The notes under the pieces were generated by a model, which worked only from the letters and a program-made list of their open reading frames with translations, was not told where the DNA came from and did no database searches. The position numbers were made by a program, and so were the translations under genes. From positions 1-25,626 of the forward strand of contig JBDKUE010000224.1 in assembly GCA_039679855.1 (NCBI GenBank): DNA of 25,626 nucleotides, read 5' to 3'. This stretch comes from UBA5314 sp039679855. Lineage in GTDB: Bacteria > Bacillota > Syntrophomonadia > Syntrophomonadales > Syntrophomonadaceae. This document shows positions 1-6,573 of the stretch, one piece after another (the stretch's first letter is position 1; the number at the start of each line of letters is the position of its first letter).

Positions 1-401
1 TATTCTCGAAAGTGGAGGCTGTATTACAGATCGGCAGCCCCAACATGATAATAAATGGTGAAAGTAAGGAAATTGACCCCGGTAAAGGAACCGCGCCGGT
101 AATCGTCGAAGGCAGGACCCTGGTGCCGGTTAAGGCTATAATGGATGCGGTGGGTGGCACCCTGGCCTGGGATGACGCTGAAAAGCGGGTGACCATTGGC
201 TACAACGGCCAAACGGTTGAGTTGTGGATCGGCAGCAATGCCACCCGGGTAAATGGAAGCGCCGGGACAACGGATGTGGCCCCACAGATAATAAATGACC
301 GGACCATGCTGCCTATTGGGTTTATCTCTCAAAACCTGGGCCTTGGCGTCACCTGGCAGGCTGATACAAACCAGGTTGTTATCAAGACTAGTACCAAATA
401 A
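1..401 (+). CDS. Copper amine oxidase N-terminal-like (stalk domain) protein, 3' part
   Basis: The reading frame is open from the first base of the window to TAA at 399-401. The GTG at 12 has no ribosome site, so this is the C-terminal part of a longer gene. The visible residues form the repeat typical of the copper-amine-oxidase-N / stalk domain of Clostridia: IGSPNMIING, then GRTLVPVKAIMDAVGG, a WD turn and VTI, followed by a second half with DRTMLPIGFISQNLG, TW and VVI. In Gram-positive anaerobes such domains are found on secreted or surface proteins and serve as structural modules, not oxidases. No catalytic copper site is implied. The signal peptide and any other domains lie upstream of the window. 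It is followed by a strong terminator and appears unrelated to the metabolic genes that follow. Confidence 0.8.
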   Translation, partial: FSKVEAVLQIGSPNMIINGESKEIDPGKGTAPVIVEGRTLVPVKAIMDAVGGTLAWDDAEKRVTIGYNGQTVELWIGSNATRVNGSAGTTDVAPQIINDRTMLPIGFISQNLGLGVTWQADTNQVVIKTSTK

Positions 402-427
402 CCGCAGCTTTCAAACGCGGATTAAAA

Positions 428-470
428 ACGGGGGATGCCTGGTTTTCCAAGCATCCCCCGTGAACTTTTT
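428..470. terminator. Bidirectional intrinsic terminator
   Basis: An 11-bp perfect stem (ACGGGGGATGC at 428-438, GCATCCCCCGT at 451-461) has a 12-nt loop. It is followed on the plus strand by CTTTTT (465-470) and on the minus strand by TTTTTAAT (the A-run at 424-428). It sits between two convergent genes, the stalk-domain gene and the thiolase, and can end both transcripts. Confidence 0.85.
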
Positions 471-546
471 ATCATCCCCTACCCTGCCGCCAAGCAACAT
501 CGAGATGGCATTATTTCAACTGTATACAGGACGGATGTATTCCCAA

Positions 547-1728
547 TCACATTTCTACTATTAAGGCGGTTCCCATACCACCGCCTATGCAGAGAGTGGC
601 CAGTCCTTTCTTAGCACCCCGTCTCTGCATCTCGTAGAGCAGGGTTACCAGTATGCGAGCCCCGGAAGAGCCAATCGGATGGCCAAGGGCTATTGCACCC
701 CCATTGACATTAACCTTATCCATCTTATCAGCCCAGCCTAAATCACGAGCTACCGCTATTGATTGAGCGGCAAAAGCTTCATTAGCTTCAATTAGATCAA
801 GGTCATCGACTGTCAGGTTTACTTTGGCCAGAGCTTTTCTAACTGCGGGAACCGGCCCAACACCCATGACACTGGGATCTACGCCCCCGGAAGCATAACT
901 TACAATCCTGGCCATGGGCTTGATTCCCAATTCAGAGGCTTTTTCTGCGGACATAACCACCAGCGCGGCAGCGGCGTCATTAATACCGGAAGCGTTGCCG
1001 GCGGTTACGCTTCCATCCTTCTTAAAAGCAGGAGGCAACTTGGCCATGGCTTCCAATGAGCTCTTGCGCGGATGCTCGTCAGTATCGAATACAATGTCAC
1101 CCTTCTTCCCGGGGATGACAACCGGAACGATTTCATTTTTGAATATGCCGCTTTCAATAGCCTGGGCGGCCAACTCCTGGCTGCGGAAGCCAAAGGCATC
1201 CTGCTCTTCGCGGGTTATTCCATACTGGTCGTTGACGTTCTCAGCTGTTACGCCCATATGGTAGCCGTTGAATATGTCGGTCAGACCTCCGAACACCATT
1301 TCATCGATCAGCACACCATTGTTCATCCGGTATCCCCAGCGGGCCTTGGGAATGAGATAAGGAGCAAGGTCCATGTTTTCAGTCCCGCCGGCCAAAATGA
1401 TGTCGGCATCACCGGCTTTGATCATCTGGGCTGCCAGGCTGACTGCTCTTAAACCCGAACCGCAAACCTTATTAATAGTGAAAGCGGTTACTTCTTTGGG
1501 AATCCCGGCTTGAATCATGCACTGGCGGGCAACATTCTGGCCCAATCCGGCCTGCAACACACAGCCAAACACAACCTCGTCGACCAGTTCACCGCTTATA
1601 CCGGCTCTCTTCAGGGCTTCAGCCATTACGATAGCGCCCAGTGTTACTGAGGAGGTATCTTTAAGAGTGCCACCGAATGTTCCAATGGGTGTACGGCATG
1701 CGCTTACTATTACAACGTCTCTTGACAT
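547..1728 (-). CDS. thlA: Acetyl-CoA acetyltransferase (thiolase)
   Basis: This 393-residue protein has the full set of biosynthetic/degradative thiolase signatures: nucleophile Cys89 in NKVCGSG, the NEAFAAQ box, His350 in GGAIALGHPIG, and the acid/base Cys380 in LCIGGGMG. It would cleave acetoacetyl-CoA with CoA to two acetyl-CoA in the cytoplasm. It is the last gene of a minus-strand operon (crotonase, hydroxybutyryl-CoA dehydrogenase, hydratase, thiolase), which together converts crotonyl-CoA to acetyl-CoA. The ATG is preceded by AAAGGAGG. The 178-nt gap to the upstream hydratase has only weak hairpins, so co-transcription is likely. The symbol follows clostridial usage; atoB would be equally valid. 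Chain-length specificity cannot be read from sequence, but the neighbours favour C4. Confidence 0.93.
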   Translation of the reverse strand: MSRDVVIVSACRTPIGTFGGTLKDTSSVTLGAIVMAEALKRAGISGELVDEVVFGCVLQAGLGQNVARQCMIQAGIPKEVTAFTINKVCGSGLRAVSLAAQMIKAGDADIILAGGTENMDLAPYLIPKARWGYRMNNGVLIDEMVFGGLTDIFNGYHMGVTAENVNDQYGITREEQDAFGFRSQELAAQAIESGIFKNEIVPVVIPGKKGDIVFDTDEHPRKSSLEAMAKLPPAFKKDGSVTAGNASGINDAAAALVVMSAEKASELGIKPMARIVSYASGGVDPSVMGVGPVPAVRKALAKVNLTVDDLDLIEANEAFAAQSIAVARDLGWADKMDKVNVNGGAIALGHPIGSSGARILVTLLYEMQRRGAKKGLATLCIGGGMGTALIVEM

Positions 1729-1906
1729 TTTAGTCCTCCTTTTATTTACTTGAGTAATATATAACCCGTGTACTGGCAGTATTTCATTTAGTTAACCGAA
1801 CTCTCTGCTGCTTTAGCGGCTTTTAGTTAAATCCCTCAAAAAATTGGGTATTTACAAAAACAAGTTTTTTAGGCCGAACCAGCATTATTTTCGGGGCTGT
1901 AGACTT

Positions 1907-2701
1907 CTATTTTCCCCTGAAAGAAGGTTTGCGTTTTTCAAGGAAGGATTTCATTCCTTCCTTTTGGTCTTCAGTACCGTACAACATCCCCCATGCGTCA
2001 GCTTCCATCGCCATTCCGGTTTCAATATCACAACTCCAGGCACTATTGATCGCCTTTTTGGCCATTTTTAAGGCAAACGGCGGCTTGGCGGCAAGCTTCT
2101 TCGCCCATTGTTTGGCTGAATCCATCAGTTCGTGCAATGGCACAATTTTATTGATAATACCGAGCTCCAGTGCTGTAGGAGCGTCTATCGTTTCTCCCAA
2201 AAAGATGATTTCTTTGGCTTTGTTGATGGAAGTGCGCTGAACTAAACGCTGAGTGGCACCTGCTCCGGGTATAATTCCTACGTTAATTTCAGGCTGAGCA
2301 AATTTGGCGTTTTCTGCGGCTATAGATAGATCGCAGAGCAGCACCGTTTCCATACCGCCTCCCATGGCAAATCCAGCAATTGCAGCAATAGTAGGCTTGG
2401 GGAAGTTGGCCAGCAATTTCTGCCCTGCTATGATTCTTTCCGCATATTCTCTTGCCTCAACCACTCCAAATTTCGAGAAGGACGCCAGATCGCCTCCGGC
2501 ACAAAAGACCTTTTCTCCTCCGGTGATTATTACTGCCTTAATATCAGGGTCATCGGCTATACACGACAGAATCTCATTGCGTTCATCGCTCATTTCCCTG
2601 TTCAAAGCGTTCATGGCCTGGGGCCGGTTAAATTGAATTATTGCTACATCGTTATCAATAGTCAGAAGGATGGTGTTGTACTGTTTCTCCCGGTAAGTCA
2701 T
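1907..2701 (-). CDS. Enoyl-CoA hydratase/isomerase family protein
   Basis: This is a 264-residue crotonase-fold protein. The two glutamates used by hydratases are present: Glu118 in GGGMETVLLCD and Glu138 in QPEINVG. An N-terminal FNRP motif and a C-terminal EKRKPSF tail typical of the family are also seen. The reading frame could begin with TTG at 2710, but that codon abuts the AAGGAGG. The ATG at 2701 has 9-nt spacing and matches the start of its paralogue at 20580-21374, so it is chosen. The protein is clearly closer to that paralogue (same length, same motifs MGGG-E-VLLCDL-IAA and EINVGI-PG-GAT-RLVQ) than to the crotonase two genes upstream. Its substrate may therefore not be crotonyl-CoA. 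Isomerase or hydratase activity on another acyl-CoA is possible. Confidence 0.85.
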   Translation of the reverse strand: MTYREKQYNTILLTIDNDVAIIQFNRPQAMNALNREMSDERNEILSCIADDPDIKAVIITGGEKVFCAGGDLASFSKFGVVEAREYAERIIAGQKLLANFPKPTIAAIAGFAMGGGMETVLLCDLSIAAENAKFAQPEINVGIIPGAGATQRLVQRTSINKAKEIIFLGETIDAPTALELGIINKIVPLHELMDSAKQWAKKLAAKPPFALKMAKKAINSAWSCDIETGMAMEADAWGMLYGTEDQKEGMKSFLEKRKPSFRGK

Positions 2702-2760
2702 GCTTGTCAACCTCCTTACAGTCTAACTCCCGAAACTTTAAACTATTAGAGACGAGCATT

Positions 2761-3600
2761 TTAGTATTTGAATATTCCTTCTCCCGTCTTGCGGCCCAGT
2801 TTGTTGGCCCGGACCAGCTTATTAAGAAGCGGACAGGGGCGGTATTTAGGGTCGCCAAACTCTTTATGTAGGGTTTCCATTATCTTAAGGCAGATGTCCA
2901 AACCGATCATATCGGCCAGGGCCATGGGGCCCATGGGATGACCGGCTCCAAATCGCATCGAGATGTCGATGTCTTCGGCACTGGCCACGCCTTCCATCAG
3001 GGTGTAAAAACCTTCATTGATCATGGGTATCAAAAGGCGATTGACGACAAAACCAGGAGCTTCGTTTATTTCCACGGGAGCTTTGCCCATCTTAAGCGAC
3101 AGGTCTTTGATGGTGTTTAAGGTGGCCTCGCTGGTGTTGGCACCGCGGATAATTTCGACCAGTTTCATAGCCGGCACCGGGTTGAAGAAATGCATTCCAA
3201 TAACTTTGTCCGGTCTGCTGGTGGCAGCGGCAATCTCGGTAACGCTAAGGGCGGAAGTATTGGTCGCCAGAATGCAGTCGGCCTTGCATATGGAATCAAG
3301 CTCTTTAAAAATAACCCTCTTGATATCCATAACTTCTAAAGCCGCTTCAATTACCAGGTCACAGTCAGCTGCGGCCGCCATGTCAATAGTGCCTAAAATT
3401 CTACCCATAACCGCCGCCTTGTCTTCGAACGTCATTTTGCCTTTATCAACGTTTTTGCTTAAAAGCTTGTCAATACCGGCGATGCCTTTGTCAACAAATT
3501 CTTGTTTTATATCCCGGACAACCACGGTGAATCCGGCCTGGGCGGCCGTCTGCACAATGCCGGCTCCCATGGTGCCGGCGCCAAGAACCATTATCTTCAT
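2761..3600 (-). CDS. hbd: 3-hydroxybutyryl-CoA dehydrogenase
   Basis: The 279-residue protein matches the usual length of clostridial Hbd. It has the N-terminal NAD(P)-binding Rossmann motif GAGTMG (residues 7-12), the catalytic pair His137 (GMHFFNPVP) and Glu149 (KLVEIIRG), the substrate motif TNTSALSVTEIA, and a C-terminal 3HCDH domain ending GRKTGEGIFKY. It oxidises 3-hydroxybutyryl-CoA to acetoacetyl-CoA, reducing NAD(P)+. It lies between the crotonase (33 nt upstream) and the second hydratase in one minus-strand operon. The start ATG is preceded by GAGGTCC. A paralogue of 295 residues is at 21477-22364. Confidence 0.93.
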   Translation of the reverse strand: MKIMVLGAGTMGAGIVQTAAQAGFTVVVRDIKQEFVDKGIAGIDKLLSKNVDKGKMTFEDKAAVMGRILGTIDMAAAADCDLVIEAALEVMDIKRVIFKELDSICKADCILATNTSALSVTEIAAATSRPDKVIGMHFFNPVPAMKLVEIIRGANTSEATLNTIKDLSLKMGKAPVEINEAPGFVVNRLLIPMINEGFYTLMEGVASAEDIDISMRFGAGHPMGPMALADMIGLDICLKIMETLHKEFGDPKYRPCPLLNKLVRANKLGRKTGEGIFKY

Positions 3601-3633
3601 TCCAGGACCTCCTCAAATTTGATCTGATTGTTT

Positions 3634-4416
3634 TCATCGGCCGGTAAATACGGCCTTACGCTTCTCTATGAAAGCTCCCATGCCTTCTTTTTGATCGGTA
3701 GTACTGAAGCAAAGGCCAAAGACATCGGCTTCAATAGTCATAGCCCGGTCGATATCTGTCTGCAGGCCGGCATTGACTGCTGCCTTGCAGAGGCATACGG
3801 CGTTTTGCCCTTTGCCGGAAATGCGCCTGGCCAAACCTTTAACATAGTCTAGTAATACTACAGGTTCTACTACATGGTTTACCAGGCCGATTCTCAGGGC
3901 TTCATCAGCGCCGATAACGTCTGCCGTATAGAGCAGTTCTTTGGCCATTCCGGCCCCTACCAGTCGGGGCAGACGCTGCGTTCCTCCGAATCCCGGAGTT
4001 ATACCCAATCCAACCTCAGGTTGACCGAACCGGGCTTTGTTCGAAGCTACGCGGAAATCGCAGCACATGGCCAGTTCGCAGCCACCCCCCAGGGCAAAGC
4101 CGTTTACGGCAGCAATGACCGGCTTGTCTAAATCTTCAATGTCAGAAAAGACCTTTTGCCCAAGAATACCGAATTCACGGCCTTCCATCGCTGTCAGTGT
4201 CTGCATGTAGGCAATATCTGCTCCTGCTACAAAAGCTTTGTCTCCAGCACCAGTAATGATTAATACATCTATGCTCTCATCTTTTTCGACTTCGGCAACC
4301 GCTGCCTGGATATCTCGCAAAGTATCACTATTTAAGGCATTCAGGGCTTCTGGACGGTTGACGTAAAGCACTGCAATTCGGTCTTCTTTTTCCAGAATCA
4401 CGTTTTGATAGGCCAT
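3634..4416 (-). CDS. crt: Crotonase (3-hydroxybutyryl-CoA dehydratase / enoyl-CoA hydratase)
   Basis: This 260-residue protein is a textbook short-chain enoyl-CoA hydratase. Catalytic Glu114 lies in ALGGGCELAMCCD and Glu134 in GQPEVGLGITPGFGGTQRL, with oxyanion-hole residues around AFVAGADI and the GGG turn. It hydrates crotonyl-CoA to 3-hydroxybutyryl-CoA. It is the first gene of the minus-strand operon; a GGGAGG element precedes ATG at 4416. About 250 nt upstream on the same strand lies a perfect-consensus sigma-54 promoter (4670-4685), and a hairpin with a U-run (4513-4597) sits in the leader. Crotonyl-CoA is the product of the glutaconyl-CoA decarboxylase encoded divergently, so this gene takes over at the decarboxylation product. 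Confidence 0.93.
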   Translation of the reverse strand: MAYQNVILEKEDRIAVLYVNRPEALNALNSDTLRDIQAAVAEVEKDESIDVLIITGAGDKAFVAGADIAYMQTLTAMEGREFGILGQKVFSDIEDLDKPVIAAVNGFALGGGCELAMCCDFRVASNKARFGQPEVGLGITPGFGGTQRLPRLVGAGMAKELLYTADVIGADEALRIGLVNHVVEPVVLLDYVKGLARRISGKGQNAVCLCKAAVNAGLQTDIDRAMTIEADVFGLCFSTTDQKEGMGAFIEKRKAVFTGR

Positions 4417-4512
4417 TGCTGCTTCCCTCCCTTCTCATACAAATTTACTGCCTCCTTTCCTGTTTATACTGTCTATTAAAGCTTTAGAATAATGGCTCAT
4501 ATTTAACGCGGT

Positions 4513-4597
4513 AAAAAAAGAAGGGCCGCTACGGTTCGCAAGAGACTAACCCGAAAAATTATGTTATCCAGCCAGTCAAACTTCCGAACCGTAGCGC
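4513..4597 (-). terminator. Terminator-like hairpin in the crt leader (possible attenuator)
   Basis: Arms GCTACGGTTCG (4528-4538) and CGAACCGTAGC (4585-4595) pair perfectly over 11 bp, plus one further C-G pair, across a 46-nt loop. On the minus strand the stem is followed, after about 8 nt, by seven U (A-run 4513-4519). It lies downstream of the minus sigma-54 promoter and about 100 nt before the crt start, so it would be transcribed in the crt leader. The distance between stem and U-run is longer than in strong terminators, hence the caution. Confidence 0.5.
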
Positions 4598-4669
4598 CAT
4601 ATATAAAAAAGTAATATAAGGGGGTTACAATTTTATGATTGAAACAACAATCATTTGTTAATACTTAAT

Positions 4670-4685
4670 AGCAAATAGCGTGCCA
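4670..4685 (-). promoter_or_regulatory. Sigma-54 (-24/-12) promoter for crt-hbd-ech-thl
   Basis: Read on the minus strand, the site is TGGCACGCTATTTGCT. It matches the consensus TGGCACR-N4-TTGCW at every defined position, with correct GG-to-GC spacing. Predicted transcription start is near 4659, giving a leader of about 240 nt to crt. The shared inverted repeat at 4808-4827 lies 122 bp upstream of its -24 element. Confidence 0.85.
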
Positions 4686-4807
4686 CCTGCCTTCTTTTTT
4701 GGGGGTATGCCCACGCCAATCCCATCATATAGCCGCTTTGATGCTTATTTAATTTGTGATTATAATAACGATCCACCAAATTAATATGTTGTTTTGATAA
4801 CCATACA

Positions 4808-4827
4808 GTGTACGGTTTGCCGCACAC
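4808..4827. promoter_or_regulatory. Inverted-repeat activator site (UAS) shared by two sigma-54 promoters
   Basis: The site GTGTACGGTTTGCCGCACAC is a 20-bp near-perfect palindrome (8-bp half sites with one mismatch). It lies between the divergent sigma-54 promoters, 122 bp from one and 144 bp from the other, which is a typical enhancer position. A second site of equal length and with the same GTGT...ACAC ends, and also preceded by CCATAC, lies between the other divergent pair at 12849-12868. It is the likely target of the Fis-type HTH of the regulator at 8544-10655. That link is inferred. Confidence 0.7.
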
Positions 4828-4971
4828 TTATTCAGCCAACAAAATTAATGGCTGTACCGGTCAGCCAGCGCATCTTTGACCACCGCTAAACATCCCGACG
4901 CAACGGGTATGGGCAGCCAGGTCTGCTTGAAAAGCCTTTTAAAACGCCCTTTCATCCAAGTATTTAGGCAA

Positions 4972-4987
4972 TGGCATAATATTTGCA
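4972..4987 (+). promoter_or_regulatory. Sigma-54 (-24/-12) promoter for the acyl-CoA dehydrogenase-gcdA operon
   Basis: TGGCATAATATTTGCA has the invariant GG and GC with exact spacing and TTGCA at -12. Only the sixth base differs from TGGCAC. Predicted transcription start is near 4999. No comparable sigma-A promoter was seen between it and the gene. Confidence 0.82.
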
Positions 4988-5232
4988 TTATCATACATTA
5001 AGTTTTGCCATGGTTTGTTAAGGAGGGATGTTTAAAGCGCTGAATAGAAAAGGAACCCGCAGGATATGGTTCTAAAAAGTATTACTACAATACCGAATTA
5101 TAGCCGGGGATCATCTCATCAGCGTATCAGGCGCAGCTAATTTCCAAAGCTCTTTGCAGCAGTCACCTAATCGTTTATGAGAGGCTCCCTATCCGATGAA
5201 AGGTATTAGGCAACTTTTAGGAGGTAGATCTA

Positions 5233-6390
5233 GTGAATTTTGATTTAACTGACGAGCAAAAAATGGTTCAGGAAATGGCCAAGAATTTCGCCGAAAAAGA
5301 AATTGCGCCCTACGTGGACCAGGATGAGGAAAACCATTATTACCGCAGAGAGATATTATCCAAAATGGGTGAACTCGGCCTCCTGGGCTGGAGTATTCCC
5401 GAAGAGTATGGCGGAAACGGTATGGGGTGGATGGAAGGGGTTTTGGCGCTTTACGAAATAGCCAAAGTCCATACTTCCTGGCGCTTAAGCATAAGCGGTA
5501 ACTGCTGGGGCCCGGCCATGACTATCAACCAGTATGGTACCTCTGCACAAAAAGAAAAGTACATTCCCAAGCTGGTCAGCGGCGAGCATGTGGGCAGCTT
5601 TGCCATAACCGAAGCCAATTCCGGTTCCGACGTAGCCAGCATGAAGACCTTTGCCGAAGATAAGGGCGATCACTATTTAATGAATGGCAGCAAGATGTGG
5701 ATCTCTGGCGGACATGTTTCCGACGTAGGCCTGGTCTACGCGGTTACCGAAAAGGGAGCCGGCCACAACGGCTTATCCTGCTTCATTGTTGATTACAACA
5801 ACACCCCGGGGATCACCAGAATTCCCATCCACACTAAAGTTGGTATGTGGACTGCTCCTACTTCGGAACTGGTATTCGAGAACGCGGTGATACCGAAAGA
5901 AAACCTGCTCGGCCCCTTGAACAAGGGCTTTCTTATCTGCATGTGGCAGCTGAACAACACCCGTATGGGCTGCGCCACCGGTGCCGCAGCACTTTCCGCC
6001 GCCTGCCTGGAAGGCTCCGTTCAATATGCCAATGAGCGCACCCAGTTCGGCAAACCTATCGGCAAATACCAGATGATTCAAGCCCAGCTGGCCGAAATGA
6101 AATTGGAAGACGACGCTGCTAAATACCTGGTCTATCGGGCTGCCTGGTTGAAGGATAAAGGGCTGCCCAGCCAGCAGGCTACTTCCATCGCCAAGCTGTT
6201 CGGCTGCCAGGCCGCGGTTCATGGCGCCAATATGGCTATGAAGATTTACGGCTCTTACGGCTATTCCACCGAATATCCCTGCGGCAGATGGCTGCGCGAC
6301 GCCAAGCAGTTTGAAACCCTGGAGGGAACCTCCAATATGCATATGCAGATAATATCCAATATTGAGCTCGGCTATCAGCCCAACAGATAG
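5233..6390 (+). CDS. Acyl-CoA dehydrogenase, probable non-decarboxylating glutaryl-CoA dehydrogenase
   Basis: This 385-residue flavoprotein has a standard acyl-CoA dehydrogenase fold. FAITEANSGSD and KMWISGG form the FAD/substrate site in the middle, RTQFGKPIGKYQ follows, and the catalytic base is Glu364 in LEGTSNMH. Aligned by eye to human glutaryl-CoA dehydrogenase, Arg84 in SWRLS matches the arginine that binds the glutaryl carboxylate. The glutamate seven residues before it in decarboxylating enzymes is Ala77 here. The tyrosine just before the catalytic Glu is Leu363. Both changes resemble the non-decarboxylating enzyme of Desulfococcus multivorans (Ala and Val, from memory). The product would be glutaconyl-CoA, the substrate of the GcdA encoded next. 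The start is GTG with AGGAGGT 8 nt upstream. Electrons would go to ETF, not encoded here. Confidence 0.82.
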   Translation: MNFDLTDEQKMVQEMAKNFAEKEIAPYVDQDEENHYYRREILSKMGELGLLGWSIPEEYGGNGMGWMEGVLALYEIAKVHTSWRLSISGNCWGPAMTINQYGTSAQKEKYIPKLVSGEHVGSFAITEANSGSDVASMKTFAEDKGDHYLMNGSKMWISGGHVSDVGLVYAVTEKGAGHNGLSCFIVDYNNTPGITRIPIHTKVGMWTAPTSELVFENAVIPKENLLGPLNKGFLICMWQLNNTRMGCATGAAALSAACLEGSVQYANERTQFGKPIGKYQMIQAQLAEMKLEDDAAKYLVYRAAWLKDKGLPSQQATSIAKLFGCQAAVHGANMAMKIYGSYGYSTEYPCGRWLRDAKQFETLEGTSNMHMQIISNIELGYQPNR

Positions 6391-6457
6391 TTTCTCGAGG
6401 CGCCGGCTATTTATTTTTGTTGGCAGCGTTTCTTAAGGCCATATCAGGGAGTGTTAT

Positions 6458-6556
6458 ATGGTGGTTATTGAATGGATAGTTGGTGCAGGGTTGTTATTGC
6501 TCTCTATATTAATTGCGGCCAGAACTTTTAGAAAAAGGCAAAAATTTTTCAGGTAA
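6458..6556 (+). CDS. 32-residue single-span membrane peptide
   Basis: This is a short frame with ATG at 6458 and CAGGGAG 7-8 nt upstream, ending 17 nt before gcdA. The protein begins MVVIEWIVGAG, has one hydrophobic helix (about residues 3-21) and a strongly basic tail (RTFRKRQKFFR), so it would insert with the C-terminus in the cytoplasm. No family was recognised. Its place between the dehydrogenase and gcdA suggests a small membrane partner of the decarboxylase complex, or of electron transfer from the dehydrogenase, but that is inference. Ribosome site, position and transmembrane character argue for a real gene; the small size leaves room for chance. Confidence 0.5.
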   Translation: MVVIEWIVGAGLLLLSILIAARTFRKRQKFFR

Positions 6557-6573
6557 GGAAGGGAGGATTACGA

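Larger units (their letters stand above)
4417..5232. promoter_or_regulatory. Divergent regulatory region between crt and the acyl-CoA dehydrogenase gene
   Basis: This 816-nt non-coding stretch is AT-rich in its centre. It holds two divergent sigma-54 promoters, one inverted-repeat activator site between them, and a leader hairpin on the crt side. The plus-strand leader from the predicted start (about 4999) to the GTG at 5233 is roughly 235 nt. No convincing gene, RNA family or second promoter was recognised in that leader. Confidence 0.7.

Noticed and set aside
2702..2710. Upstream TTG start for the hydratase gene; likewise TTG at 20568 for the thiolase and 11958 for the MFS gene
   Set aside because: At 2710 the Shine-Dalgarno abuts the TTG; at 20568 the TTG lies upstream of it; at 11958 the TTG directly precedes an ATG. 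In each case the downstream ATG has proper spacing and matches family length.
4432..4500. 21-residue frame in the crt leader on the minus strand
   Set aside because: No ribosome site before its ATG; its apparent RKGG similarity to other leader frames comes from a Shine-Dalgarno-like stretch.
5028..5075. Short frame (15 residues, starting at the ATG in GGAGGGATG) in the sigma-54 leader of the dehydrogenase operon; a similar GGGGGGATG starts a 34-residue frame near 13043
   Set aside because: The SD-like run abuts the ATG with almost no spacing, the peptides share no sequence and have no recognisable feature. Position after each promoter is suggestive but not enough.
5773..6342. Long antisense frames over the dehydrogenase, gcdA, thiolases and other genes
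   Set aside because: They mirror the codon pattern of strong coding genes, lack ribosome sites and show no family motifs.
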